Assembly (NCBI GenBank): GCA_963842775.1
Contig: CAWJHQ010000011.1
Location: 992,001 to 1,056,000 of the forward strand
DNA: 64,000 nucleotides
Origin: R-RK-3 sp963842775
Lineage (GTDB): Bacteria; Pseudomonadota; Alphaproteobacteria; Rhizobiales; Rhodomicrobiaceae
Reading direction: 5' to 3'
Within the stretch, counting starts at the first letter, position 1. Each line of letters starts with the position of its first letter. Both the position numbers and the translations under genes were made by a program. Below the pieces are notes generated by a model. The model made no database searches. It saw only the letters and a program-made list of their open reading frames with translations, and had not been told where the DNA came from. Positions 39,499-50,070 of this stretch are shown here, piece by piece.

Positions 39499-40456
39499 AT
39501 GACGGTGACGATTGACAGTGTCAGCATGGGGCGGGCGAGCGCTCACACGCGGCGCCGGCAATCGGCGCTGTCGGAATGGAGCGACCGCCACTTCAAATGG
39601 CTGCTGGTCGCGCCGGCGGTCGCTCCTCATCCTGGCGCTCTCGGTCTATCCGCTGCTCTTTTCGATCTGGGTCGCCTTCGTCAATTACGACTTCCAGATC
39701 CCGGGCCACGCCTTCGTCGGGCTGCAAGAATTTCGAGCAGGTCATCGACGATCCGGTGGCGCGCTGGTCGCTTGGGTCACGGCCATGCTGGCGACTGCCG
39801 ATGTCACCATCGAGTTCCTGCTCGGCCTCGCCCTGGCGCTGGCGATGGTCGAAGAACTTTCCGCGGCCGCGGCGCTGATCATGTCGATCCTGATCATCCC
39901 GCTGTTCATCAGCCCGGTGATCGTCGGCCAGGCCTGGGCGCTGATCCTGCAGCGGCCGTTCGGCCCGACCAACTATCTCCTCAGCCAGCTCCTCGGCCAG
40001 GAGGTGACCATCAGCTGGCTGACCGCAGAGCCCATGGAATCTACTTCGCGCTCATCATCGCCGACGTCTGGCAGTGGACGCCGTTCATGTTCGTCATCCT
40101 GCTCGCCGGGCTGACCGCGATCCCGCCCAATCTCTACGAGGCGGCCGAACTCGACGGCGTCGATGCCTGGCAGGCCTTCTGGTCGATCACGGTGCCGCAT
40201 CTCGCGCCGATGATGCTGCTCGCCATCACCTTCCGCCTGCTCGACGCGATCAAGCTGTTCGACACGATCTTCATCATGACCGGCGGCGGGCCGGGCACGA
40301 ACGACCTATATCGACTTCCTTCTATCTCTACACGCTCGGCTTCACGCAGTTCCATCTGTCGCAAGGCGACCGCCGGAAGCCTGGATGTTCCTGATCCTGA
40401 CGCTGGTCGTCGTCACGTTCCTGGTGCGCCGGCTGCTCAGGCCGGAGCAAGTCTGA
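39499..40456 (+). pseudogene. ABC sugar transporter permease, MalF/UgpA type (frameshifted)
   Basis: About 315 residues can be rebuilt from the ATG at 39499. LLVAPAVLLILALSVYPLLFSIW is the first helix. The EAA loop YEAAELDGVDAWQAFWSITVPHLAPMM lies near residue 215. Extra bases are seen at about 39622, 39729, 39851, 40026, 40045, 40309 and 40375, and a T is lost near 39769. Its TGA overlaps the start of the next permease gene. It is one half of the channel for the Tat-exported binding protein upstream. Confidence 0.8.
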
Positions 40457-41302
40457 TGGCCGCCCGCACGACCTCCAGGCGCCGCCGCCGCCGTCCGCCG
40501 ATCGGAAGGATCGTCTTCCTCGGCGCTCTTCCTGCTCTTCCTGCTTGCGCCGCTCTATTGGATGTTCATCACCTCGATCAAGCCGAGCGACGACTATCTC
40601 GCGGTGCCGCCGGTCTGGTTCCCGGACGAGCCGACGATCGTCCACTACACCGCGGCGCTCTTCGCCTATCGCGGCCTCGACGGGCTGATCAACAGCCTGA
40701 TCATCTCGATCTCGGCGACCGTGCTCTCGGCCTTCTTCGGCACGCTGATGGCCTACAGCCTGGCGCGCTTCAACACCGGCGGCCAGCATCTCTCCTTCTG
40801 GGTGCTGTCGCAGCGCTTCCTGCCGCCGATCGCGGTCATCCTGCCGATCTTCCTGATCTATCGGAGCCTCGGCCTGAACGACACGCATCTCGGCCTGATC
40901 ATCGCCTATACGGTGTTCACGCTGCCGGTGTCGGTGTGGATGATGTTCGCCTATTTCCGCCAGATGCCGCGATCGCTGGAGGACGCGGCGCTCGTCGATG
41001 GCTGCACGCGCTGGCAGGCGTTCTGGAGCGTCGCCGTGCCGCTCGCCGTGCCCGGCATCGTCGCGGCCGCGGTCTTCGCCTTCATCGCCTGCTGGACGGA
41101 GTTCTTCTTCGCCCTCATCCTGACCAGCCGCAACGCCTTCACGCTGCCGACCGTGTTCCGCGCCTTCCTCGGCTTCCAGGGCGCGCAATATGGCGAGGCG
41201 AGCGCGCTCGCCATCGTCTCGCTGGTGCCGTCGATCGCGCTCGGCATGCTGGTGCAGCGGCATCTCGTGCGCGGGCTGACGCTCGGCGCGGTGCGCGGAT
41301 GA
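40456..41302 (+). CDS. ABC sugar transporter permease, MalG/UgpE type (one frameshift)
   Basis: 281 residues once the extra G at about 40525 is removed; the remaining 740 bases are clean. An arginine-rich leader (TTSRRRRRRPPIGR) precedes helix 1, then LAPLYWMFITSIKPSDDYLA, typical of MalG-class proteins. The EAA loop EDAALVDGCTRWQAFWSVAVPLAVPGI lies near residue 185. It forms the inner-membrane channel with the gene before it and is energised by the MalK-like ATPase encoded next. Confidence 0.88.
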
Positions 41303-41326
41303 GAGAGAAATTGAGATGAACCGCAC

Positions 41327-42432
41327 ATGGCTGACGTCAAGATCACCGGCTTGCACAAGCGCTTCGGCGCGGTTCATGCCGTGCGCGGCATCGACCTCGA
41401 CATCCCCGACGGCGAGTTCACCGTGCTGGTCGGCCCGTCCGGCTGCGGCAAGAGCACCTTGCTGCGCACCATCGCCGGGCTCGAGGACGATCGACGAGGG
41501 CGACGATCGAGATCGGCGGCGAGGTCGTCAACGACGTGCGCCCGCGCGACCGCGACGTCGCCATGGTGTTCCAGGACTACGCGCTCTATCCGCACATGAC
41601 CGTGGCGCAAGAACATCGGCTTCGGTCTGAAGGCGCGGAAATTCCCCAAGGCCGAGATCGAGATCGCGCGTGCAGCGCGCCGCCGAGATGCTCGGCATCA
41701 CCCAGCTTCTCGACCGCTATCCGCGCCAGCTTTCCGGCGGCCAGCGCCAGCGCGTCGCCATCGGCCGCGCCATCGTGCGCAATCCGCAGCTCTTCCTGTT
41801 CGACGAGCCGCTCTCCAATCTCGACGCCCAGCTTCGCGACGAGATGCGCGGCGAGATCAAGCGGCTGCACCAGGAGATCGCCGACGACGATGATCTACGT
41901 CACCCACGACCAGATCGAGGCGATGACGCTCGCCGACCGGATCGTGCTGATGCGCGACGGCGTGATCGAGCAGCAGGGCGCGCCGCTCGATCTGTTCGAG
42001 CGCCCGGCGACGCGCTTCGTCGCCGGGCTTCCTCGGCTCGCCGAAGATGACCTTCCTGCCGGGCAGGCTGATCGCGCGACGTTGATGGCGACGAGATCCG
42101 GCTAGGCGACGACAGGCCCGGCCTTTCCGCTGCCGCGCGGCCGCAGGCTGAACGGCGCTGCCGACGGCATGTCCGTGCTGCTTGGCCTCAGGCCCGAGCA
42201 CATGATGCGCTCGCACGGAGCGCCCGGCGAGGGGGTCGTGCGCTACGACGCCACGATCGAGCTGATCCAGCCGACCGGGTCGCGCAGCTACGCCACCTTC
42301 CGCCTCGGCGGCGAGCCGGTGATGGCCGAATTGCAGGCCCATGACGTGAGCCGGCCGGGCGAAAAAATCCCCATCGACATCAATTTGATGCGCGCCTCGC
42401 TGTTCGACGCGGCATCGGAAAAAGCGATCTGA
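41327..42432 (+). pseudogene. ABC sugar transporter ATPase, MalK/UgpC type (frameshifted)
   Basis: About 360 residues can be rebuilt. Walker A GPSGCGKSTLLRTIAG, Q-loop MVFQDYALYPHMTV, signature LSGGQRQRVAIGRAI, Walker B LFLFDEPLSNLDAQLRDEM and switch YVTHDQIEAMTLADRI are intact, and a C-terminal TOBE domain (LLGLRPEHM) ends the protein. Indels are seen at about 41489, 41502, 41611, 41666, 41889, 42028, 42075 and 42118; the final 260 bases are clean. The ATG at 41327 has only a weak ribosome site. It is the last transporter gene, 12 bases before the apionate-lactonase-like gene. Confidence 0.82.
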
Positions 42433-42444
42433 CGGAGGACGGCA

Positions 42445-44401
42445 ATGGCAGCGCAGGCTTCGCGGTCGATCAAGCTTTGCGGCACCGAAGAGATGGACGC
42501 GCCAAGCCGCGTGCTCAGCGCGGGCGCGCTCTCGGTCGAGCTTGAGAACGGGCAGCTTCGATATATCAGGATCGGCGGCGTCGAGGTGATCCGGGCGATC
42601 GCCTTCCTTGTCCGCGACGAGAATTGGGGCACCTTCACGCCCACGCTCGAAAACCTGAAGGTCGATGAGCGCGCGGGCGGCTTCACCGTCACCTATCGCG
42701 CCACCTGCAAGGACCAGAAGCGGACGCTCGTTTACGATGCCAGGATTACCGGCGCGAGCGACGGCTCGCTGGCCTTCGAGGTGATTGCCGATCCGGTGAC
42801 CGACGTGGAGACCAATCGCACCGGCTTCATCGTCCTCCATCCCGTGAAGGGCATTGCCGGCGCCCCAGTGAAAATCCTTCAGGTCGATGGGCGCGAGGTG
42901 ACTTCGAAATTCCCCGAGACCATCGACCCCGACTGCCCCTTCCGCGATATCCGCGCGCTGTCGCATGAGGTGACGCCCGGCGTCTGGGCGACCTGCACCA
43001 TGGAGGGCGACACCTTCGAGATGGAGGACCAGCGCAACTGGTCCGACGCCTCCTACAAGACCTATGTGCGTCCTCTGGCGCGCCCCTGGCCCTACACGCT
43101 GCCGAAGGGCGTCAAGGTCGAGCAGGCGGTGCGGCTGTCGATTTCCGGCCAAGCCGTTGCACCGGCAGCGGGCGCGGCGCAGAAACCCGTCGAAATTCGC
43201 CTGGGCGGGGAGAGCGGCAAGATGCCGGCGATCGGCATCGGCGTGCCCGCTGAAGAGGCGGAGCCGGCGCTTCGGTCAATCGATCTCGTCAAGACGCTTG
43301 GGCCGAAATGGCTCGCCTGTCAGGTCGATCTCCGCCAGGGGCACGGCAGGAAGGAACTCGACCTCTACCGCCAGGCTCGGCGAGGAGACGGGCGCCGAAA
43401 TCGTGCTCGAAATCGTCACCAGCGGCGGCATGAATCCCGCCGGTGAGCTTCAGCCTCTCGGCGACGCCGTCCGCGCGGCCGGGCTGACACCATCGGCGAT
43501 CGCGGTATTCCCGGCCGAAGACATGAAATCGGTCCTGCCCGGCTCCACTTGGCCGAATATGCCGAGTTTCCAGGAGATCTATGCTGCCGCACGCGCCACG
43601 TTTCCGGGCGTAAAACTCGGTGGGGGCATGGCGACCTACTTCACCGAGCTCAACCGGAAACGCCCGCCGGCCGAACTGCTCGATTACGTCACGCACACGA
43701 CATGCCCCAGCGTCCACGCGCCCGACGACCGCTCGGTGATGGAGACGCTGGAGGCCCTGCCCTACCAGATCCAATCGACCCGCTCATTCATGGGCAGCAT
43801 TCCTTACCGGATCGGGCCGAGCCAGCTCGAATGCCGCGAGAACGCCTACGGCAAGGCCACGACACCGAACCCCGGCAATAGCCGCGTCTGCCTCAGCCGC
43901 ATCGACCCGCGCCAGCGCGGCCTGTTCAACGCCGCGTGGACCCTCGGCTATGTCGCGGCGTTCGCGCGCGGCGGCATCGAGGCGGTCGCACTTGGCGCGC
44001 CGACCGGGCCGTTCGGGCACATCTATCGCCGCACGGACTTCGCGCAACCGTATTTTGACGAACTCGGGGGTGACGCCGTCTACCCGGCGTTCCATGTTCT
44101 TGCTGGCCTCACCCGCCTATCCGGCAACCCGCTGCGCGAGGCGGCGCTGTCCGCTGAGGGAGCGATCGATGCGGTCGCCGTCAGCGATGGCGGCAAGACA
44201 GTGCTGTGGGTTGCCAACCTCACCAAGGATCCCCAGAAGGTGACGCTTCCGAGCGGCGCATTAAACGTGGCAGTTCTCGATGAAACCAGCTTCGACCGCG
44301 CCACGACTGACGCAAACGCACTGCAAGCCCTGCAGAAGCCGATGACAGGCGCGTCACTCGATCTGGGGGCATACGCAGTTGCGCGCTGTGAGATTGGGTA
44401 G
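42445..44401 (+). CDS. apnL: D-apionate lactonase (ApnL) homologue (one frameshift)
   Basis: About 651 residues after removing one extra G at about 43375. GGAGGA precedes the ATG at 42445. The N-terminal part has SAGALSVELENGQLRYIRIGGVEVIRAI and DTFEMEDQRNWSDASYKTYVRPL, which I recognise from ApnL, the enzyme that opens D-apionolactone. A TIM-barrel-like C-terminal half has GGGMATYFTELNRKRP and CPSVHAPDDRSVMETLEALP. The gene follows an ABC importer and faces otn-type genes, fitting branched acid-sugar use. The family assignment is from memory of sequence features and is fairly but not fully certain. Confidence 0.72.
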
Positions 44402-44518
44402 AGCACCACACCTTCAATCGTGCGGCATTACACATCCCGTCCCCCGGCACTTCAGCACCGTCCGGGCACGACGCAAATGGCGCGAATTCCTGATTCCGAT
44501 CGACGATCTACCGATGTG

Positions 44519-45301
44519 TCAGGGCGCTCGATACGGCGCGAACCAGCCGAGCCCGTCTTCGGTACGTCCCTTGGGCCGGTATTCGCAGCCGACGAAGCCT
44601 GTATAGCCGGTCGCGTCCAGCACCTCGAAAAGATAGGGGTAATTCACCTCGCCCGTATCGGGCTCGTGCCTGTCCGGTACCCCGGCGATCTGCACATGCG
44701 CGGTAATATCGGCATTGTCCCGAATGCGGACGGCCAAATCTCCCTCGGAAATCTGCAGGTGATACAGATCGAGCTGAAGCTTCAGATTGTCCGCCCCGAC
44801 ATCCCCGATAACCTGCCGGGCCAGCACCGTCGAATTCATCAGATAGCCCGGCATGTCACGGCCGTTGATCGGCTCCAGAAGCAGCGTACGGCCGGCGGAC
44901 CTGCATTCGGCTGCGGCCCATTCCAGATTGCGGCGGTAAACCTCCAAGAGCTCCGCTTCCGGGCGGCCCTGCGGCTTAAGCCCCGCCATGCAGTGCAGTG
45001 TCCGACAGCCGAGCGTGTCGGCATAGGCAAGCGCTTTGCTGACCCCTTCGCGAAACTCGTCCGCCCGCTCCGCCAGGCACGCCACGCCACGCTCGCCGGC
45101 ATCGAAATTGCCGGGCGGAAGGTTGAAGAGGGCCTGTGTCAATTGATGCGCTTCAAGGCGGGCGCGGATGTCTTCCGCAGGGAACGCGTAAGGGAACAGG
45201 AATTCGACGGCCGTGAATCCGGCCGCGGCGGCAGCCCCGAACCGATCCAGGAAGGGATGCTCGGTAAACATCATCGACAGATTGGCGGCAAAAGTTGGCA
45301 T
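44519..45301 (-). CDS. otnI: 2-oxo-tetronate isomerase (OtnI, Hyi family)
   Basis: 260 residues of the hydroxypyruvate-isomerase-like TIM barrel. ANLSMMFTEHPFLDRFGAAAAAGFTAVEFLFPY is the typical N-terminus. Metal ligands are expected in LLLEPINGRDMPGYLMN (Glu), LQLDLYHLQ (Asp) and HVQIAGVPDRHEPDTGEVNY (His, Arg, Glu). OtnI interconverts 2-oxo- and 3-oxo-tetronates. It is third in the minus-strand set otnK-otnC-otnI, a recognised C4 acid-sugar module, separated from otnC by 7 bases. Confidence 0.87.
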   Translation of the reverse strand: MPTFAANLSMMFTEHPFLDRFGAAAAAGFTAVEFLFPYAFPAEDIRARLEAHQLTQALFNLPPGNFDAGERGVACLAERADEFREGVSKALAYADTLGCRTLHCMAGLKPQGRPEAELLEVYRRNLEWAAAECRSAGRTLLLEPINGRDMPGYLMNSTVLARQVIGDVGADNLKLQLDLYHLQISEGDLAVRIRDNADITAHVQIAGVPDRHEPDTGEVNYPYLFEVLDATGYTGFVGCEYRPKGRTEDGLGWFAPYRAP

Positions 45302-45308
45302 GGGCGCC

Positions 45309-45947
45309 TCAGGATCGGAAAACGGCGGCGAGTTCGTCTAGCTGCTCTTGCGAGAGGGTTCGAACCACTGACCCGCGCAGCATGAGGAACAACTTGCAGG
45401 TTTCTTCGACTTCCTCGGCGACGGCGACGGCCGCGTCCAGCGTGGCCTCGCTCACCAGCGAGCCGTGATTGGCAAGCAGCAAGGCCCGCGATTCCGCCGC
45501 GTAAGGGGCGATGATCGCCGCTGGATCAGGCTCACCCGGCCGGAAATACGGGACCACCGGCAAGCGTCCGAAGCGCATGGCCTGATAGGCGGTCAGCGGC
45601 GGCAGGGCGTTGGCTGGGTCGACATCGGCGAGGCAGGACACAGCCGTCGCGCAGGTGGAATGAAGATGCACCACGGCCCGATCCTTGGGGCGCGCCGCGT
45701 AGACTGCGAGATGCAATGGAAGCTCCTTGGTCGGTGGATCGCCGGCAATGTGGCGTCCGTCCTCGTCGAGTTTCGACAGCCGCTCCGGATTGAGCCGCCC
45801 GAGGCATGAATTGGTCGGCGTCGCGAGAAAACCGCCCTCGACGCGCGCCGAAAGATTGCCTGACGTGCCCACGCCAAAGCCGCGCTCGAACAGCGAGCGC
45901 CCCAGAAGCGCCATCCGCTCGCGCAAGAGCGCTTCCTCGCTCGTCAT
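45309..45947 (-). CDS. otnC: 3-oxo-tetronate 4-phosphate decarboxylase (OtnC)
   Basis: 212 residues of the class II aldolase/adducin family. GTSGNLSARVEGGFLATPTNSCLG is the substrate-phosphate region. The zinc ligands lie in VVHLHSTCATAVSCL (two His) and LLANHGSLVSE (third His). OtnC decarboxylates 3-oxo-tetronate 4-phosphate to dihydroxyacetone phosphate. Its start overlaps the otnK stop by 4 bases, so the two are translationally coupled. Confidence 0.88.
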   Translation of the reverse strand: MTSEEALLRERMALLGRSLFERGFGVGTSGNLSARVEGGFLATPTNSCLGRLNPERLSKLDEDGRHIAGDPPTKELPLHLAVYAARPKDRAVVHLHSTCATAVSCLADVDPANALPPLTAYQAMRFGRLPVVPYFRPGEPDPAAIIAPYAAESRALLLANHGSLVSEATLDAAVAVAEEVEETCKLFLMLRGSVVRTLSQEQLDELAAVFRS

Positions 45948-47203
45948 GGCAGCACCTCGAAGGCGCGGGTGAAGAAATCGGGCCCGCCGAAATTGCCGCT
46001 TTTCAGCGCCAAAGCGAGCGGCTTTTCGCCAAGCGTCCGCGTCCAGGGCACGCCGGGATCGATTTCTGGCCCAATCCGCAGCAGCCGGACGCCGAGCGCA
46101 TGCATGACGGCCCCGGAGGTTTCCCCACCGGCCACCACGATGCGTCTTGCCCCGGCGTCAACTGCCTCCGCCGTGATGCGGGCCAGCGCATGCTCGACAA
46201 GAGAGGCGGCGCGCTCCGCTCCGATCCGGGCCTGCACGGCGCGTAGCGCTTCGGGCTGTGCGGTGGAATAGATAAGGATGGGGCGCCGTCCGAGATGGTC
46301 GCGCACCCAGTTGAAAACTTCCACGAGCGAGGCCGGATCATCGGCGAGGCGTAATGGGTCGAGGTGGTAAGCGGGCGCGCCCGTTGCCTGAAAGGCCGCA
46401 ACTTGCCCGTTGGTGGCGGCGGAACAGCTACCGGCAACGACGAAAGAAGCACCTTCGACATCGGAAAAGTCGACGGAATAACCGCTCCTGCCGGACGCAC
46501 CGTAAAGCTGAGGCACTCCGATCGCGATGCCGGAGCCGCCGGTCAGCAGTGCGCGCCCTTGGGCTGCCTCCGCGATCACGCGCAGATCCTGGTCGGTGAT
46601 GGCGTCGACGACCACATGGCGCGCGCCACCCGCTATTGCCGCATCCAGCGCCGCCGCGACAGCAGCCGCACCTTCAGCGACCGTTTCCCACGGGACGAGA
46701 ATGACGGCATGGCGGGTCTGCGAACCCATCAGGCGCACAAGGCTCGAATCCCGCATGGGGGTGAGTGGGTGATCCCGCATGCTCAACTCGTCGAGCGGAA
46801 CATCGCCGACAAAGAGATGCCCCTTGTAGACGGTCCGCTTGGTGGTCGGGAAGGCCGGGCAAACGATCGACAGCTTCTCGCCGGAAGCGTCGAGCACTGC
46901 ATCGACGACCGGGCCGATATTGCCATCCGCCGTCGAGTCGAAGGTCGAGCAATATTTCACCATCATGGCGCCAGCCGGTCGTGCGGCGAGCCATCGATAC
47001 GCAGCGAGAGACTGGCTCACCGCATCCGCCGCCGCAATCGTGCGGGTCTTCAGCGCGATGACGACGGCCTCGACGTCCGCCACCTCCGCCTCGGGGGTGC
47101 CGATCGCGAGGATCGTGGAGAGTCCCCCGCGCACAAGCGTATTGGCAAGGTCGGAAGCGCCGGTGATGTCGTCCGCAATGGCCCCGAAGGCGAGGCTGCT
47201 CAT
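45944..47203 (-). CDS. otnK: 3-oxo-tetronate kinase (OtnK, DUF1537)
   Basis: 419 residues of the four-carbon acid-sugar kinase family. The N-terminal domain starts FGAIADDITGASDLANTLVRGG (DD-T-A-D hallmark) and contains KYCSTFDSTADGNIGPV. The C-terminal nucleotide-binding domain has VVAGGETSGAVMHALGV and GPEIDPGVPWT. It phosphorylates the oxo-acid for decarboxylation by OtnC. Related DUF1537 kinases (OiaK) act on 3-oxo-isoapionate, so with an apnL homologue nearby a C5 branched substrate cannot be excluded. Confidence 0.87.
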   Translation of the reverse strand: MSSLAFGAIADDITGASDLANTLVRGGLSTILAIGTPEAEVADVEAVVIALKTRTIAAADAVSQSLAAYRWLAARPAGAMMVKYCSTFDSTADGNIGPVVDAVLDASGEKLSIVCPAFPTTKRTVYKGHLFVGDVPLDELSMRDHPLTPMRDSSLVRLMGSQTRHAVILVPWETVAEGAAAVAAALDAAIAGGARHVVVDAITDQDLRVIAEAAQGRALLTGGSGIAIGVPQLYGASGRSGYSVDFSDVEGASFVVAGSCSAATNGQVAAFQATGAPAYHLDPLRLADDPASLVEVFNWVRDHLGRRPILIYSTAQPEALRAVQARIGAERAASLVEHALARITAEAVDAGARRIVVAGGETSGAVMHALGVRLLRIGPEIDPGVPWTRTLGEKPLALALKSGNFGGPDFFTRAFEVLP

Positions 47204-47524
47204 CGCATCACCGCTTGTCGAATGCCAACGGCCTGATCGATAGGGTCAACCATTGCGCCACCAGAAATACGAGAGCTCTCAATCTTGAGCGAGCCATCAT
47301 ACACTCTTTATGCCGGCATTTGGGTTGTCAACGGGCTGTGGCCGGCCGTCTCGCGGAACGCAAATCGCCTAGAACACGTTTTCGTTGCTTGACCTGCAAA
47401 TGACCTGCTTGGATTCATTGTTTCCGTATCATTTTCCGCGAACCGGCGACCGCGTTCCGGAATGATGCCTGGATAATTGCGGACCTTCGATGACCGGTTC
47501 TCGCTCCTCTTTCTGGAAGGCTTC
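47204..47524. promoter_or_regulatory. Divergent intergenic region
   Basis: 321 bases between otnK (minus) and the old yellow enzyme gene (plus). It must hold both promoters, but no strong -35/-10 pair or palindrome stands out, and no gene is seen. Confidence 0.35.
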
Positions 47525-48637
47525 ATGAGCGCACTGTTTTCTCCATTCACGCTGCGGAGCGTCACGCTTCCCAATCGCATCGTCGTGTCTCCCATGTGCC
47601 AATATTCGGCCGAAGACGGCCAGGCGACCGCGTGGCATATGATCCACCTCGGCCATCTCGCGCTCTCGGGCGCCGGCATGCTGTGCCTCGAGGCGACGGC
47701 GGTCGAAGCCGTTGGCCGGATCACGCCGAAGGATCTGGGCCTCTTTGACGACGCCACCGAGGCGGCGCTGAAGCCGGTGCTTGCCGCGATCCGCGAACAT
47801 TCGAAGATCGCCGTAACCATGCAGCTCGCCCATGCCGGGCGGAAGGCGTCGAGCCACATCCCCTGGGAAGGCGGCCAGCTGATCCCGCCATCCGAGGGCG
47901 GCTGGCTCCCCTACGCCCCATCCGCCGTGCCGCATAAGGAGGGTGAAGCGCCTCCCCAGGCGCTCGATGCGGCGGGCCTTGCACGCATACGCGAGGCGTT
48001 CGCGGCTGGGGCCAAACGGGCGGCGCGGCTTGGGATCGACGGCATCGAGATTCACTCCGCGCACGGCTATCTGCTGCATGAATTTCTCTCGCCTATCTCG
48101 AACCGGCGCACGGACGACTATGGCGGAACGCTCGAAAACCGCATGCGCTTTCCGCTCGAGATCTTCGATGCCGTGCGTGCCGTTTTTCCGGCGGACAAAC
48201 CCGTCGGCCTGAGGCTGTCGGCGACGGATTGGGTGGAGGGCGGCTGGGATGTCGAGCAAACGATCGCGTATGTCAACGAGCTGAAAAAGCGCGGCGTCGA
48301 CTGGATCGATGTGTCCTCTGGCGGCGTTTCGACGGCGCAGCGCATCCCATTCGTGCCCAGCTATCAGGTGCCGTTCGCGCAGGCCGTAAAGGAAGCGACC
48401 GGCGTCAACACGATGGCTGTGGGCCTGATCACGGAAGTGGAGCAGGCCGAAGACATCGTCGCGAGCGGCAAGGCGGACCTCGTCGCGATCGCACGCGGGA
48501 TGCTCTACGATCCGCGATGGCCGTGGCACGCGGCGGCCAAGCTTGGCGCGACCGTGAGTGGGCCTCCGCAATATTGGCGCTCGCTTCCGCAAGGGGAAAA
48601 TAAGCTTTTCGGCGAAATCTCGATCGGCGCGCGTTGA
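47525..48637 (+). CDS. Old yellow enzyme, YqjM/XenA-like NADPH:flavin oxidoreductase
   Basis: 370 residues from the ATG at 47525, preceded by GGAAGG. An FMN-binding TIM barrel reads LFSPFTLRSVTLPNRIVVSPMCQYS, with the Cys that tunes FMN in thermophilic-like OYEs. QLAHAGRKAS, GWLPYAPS, HSAHGYLLHEFLSPISNRRTDDYGG (His-x-x-His substrate site) and LVAIARGMLYDPRWPWHAA follow. It reduces activated C=C bonds with NADPH. A 7-base hairpin, GCGCTTA/TAAGCGC at 48660-48676, follows the gene. No link to neighbours is evident. Confidence 0.93.
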   Translation: MSALFSPFTLRSVTLPNRIVVSPMCQYSAEDGQATAWHMIHLGHLALSGAGMLCLEATAVEAVGRITPKDLGLFDDATEAALKPVLAAIREHSKIAVTMQLAHAGRKASSHIPWEGGQLIPPSEGGWLPYAPSAVPHKEGEAPPQALDAAGLARIREAFAAGAKRAARLGIDGIEIHSAHGYLLHEFLSPISNRRTDDYGGTLENRMRFPLEIFDAVRAVFPADKPVGLRLSATDWVEGGWDVEQTIAYVNELKKRGVDWIDVSSGGVSTAQRIPFVPSYQVPFAQAVKEATGVNTMAVGLITEVEQAEDIVASGKADLVAIARGMLYDPRWPWHAAAKLGATVSGPPQYWRSLPQGENKLFGEISIGAR

Positions 48638-48755
48638 AATCCGTATCCGGTCCGCTTGAGCGCTTACAATAAGCGCCAATGATTCGTGAGTGCTGAGCGC
48701 GTGTGCGGCTGCGTATGCCGCTCTACGCGACGAAGACGGGCGGAAGGAGGATCTG

Positions 48756-50026
48756 ATGACCAGACGCGCTGGCAGCGCCGATCTTCCGCTTCACGGCGGA
48801 CGGGTGCCGCAATGGCTTGCGACCCGCATGACGCGCCTCGGGGCGGTGATGAGCGAAGCCATCATCCATCATTATGGCCGGGACGAGCTGCTGCGCCGCC
48901 TTGCCCATCTCTTCTGGTTCCAGTCATTCGGAGCCGTCATGGGCATGGATTGGCATTCCTCCGGCATCACGACCAGCGTGATCGGCGCGCTAAAACGCGG
49001 TTTGGCGCCGCTTTCAGCCGAGCTTGGCGTGCATGTCTGCGGCGGGCGCGGCAAGCATTCGCGGCAAACGCCGGGTGAGCTTATTGCCATTGGAGAGCGC
49101 GTCGGCTTCGACGGCTCGGCGCTCGCAACCGCCAGCCGGCTGGTTGCCAAGGTGGACAGTGCCGCCGTTCAAGACGGTTTCGACCTTATCTGCACGGCTT
49201 CATCGTTACGGACGATGGGCATTGGGTGGTCGTCCAGCAGGGCATGAGCGGCGAGCGCAGGCAGGCGCGGCGATATCACTGGCAGTCAGAGGGCTTGCAA
49301 AGCTTCGTCGAGGAGCCGCACACGGCCATCGACGGACCGCAGCAAGGCGAGATCGTCAATCTGACTGATCGCCGGGCAGACGCCTCGCGTTGCGGCCAGC
49401 TCGATCTGCTTCAGTCGCTCGGGCCCGATGGAATCGCGCATCGGCTGTCGAGCCTGGAAGGTGGGGCGACAACGCCCGCATCGCCGCCCGCCGAGCCGCA
49501 GCTCACCCTCCCGCATCTTGTGATGCCGGCGCATCATGATGTGCGTCCCAGCGATGTGCTGCAGCCGCGCCTGCAGGCAAGTCTCGCCGCGGCGGCCGAT
49601 CGCGGTCCGGTTGATTTCGCTGACCTTCTGCTTGTCCCCGGCGTCGGCGCCCGGACAGTGCGCGCATTGGCGATGGTGGCCGAAGTGGTGCACGGCGCCC
49701 CTTTCCGTTTCACCGATCCGGCACGCTTTTCCTTCGCGCATGGCGGAAAGGACCGCCATCCGTTTCCGGTGCCGCTGAAGGTGTACGATCAGACGATTAC
49801 CGTGCTCAAATCCGCGATCCGGAACGCAAAGCTCGGCCGCGAGGATGAGCTGGGTGCCATCAAGCGGCTCGACGATCAGGCCCGGCGGATTGATGGGCGC
49901 GACGACGCTGCGTCGTTCGATGCTATCATGGCTGAGGAGCGGCGGCTGTCCCATGCCTATGGCGGGCGCAGCGTTTTCGGATGGGAGCGCCCCTCAGAGC
50001 CAGCAGCGTCCCGCGGCCGGAATTAG
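48756..50026 (+). CDS. DUF763 family protein (one frameshift)
   Basis: About 423 residues after restoring one lost T at about 49186 (LYLHGFIVTDDGHWVVVQQGM then reads through). AAGGAGG stands 5 bases before the ATG at 48756. The N-terminus RRAGSADLPLHGGRVPQWLATRMTRLG and the conserved DWHSSGITTSVIGALKRGL and CGGRGKHSRQTPGEL define DUF763, a family known mainly from archaea and some bacteria. A C-terminal helix-hairpin-helix-like element, ADLLLVPGVGARTVRALAMV, suggests DNA or RNA contact. Function is unknown; the family is sometimes discussed in connection with DNA repair. Confidence 0.8.
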
Positions 50027-50070
50027 CCGCCGGATTGCGCGGCCAACGGCATTAAATTTGAGGAAAGCCG

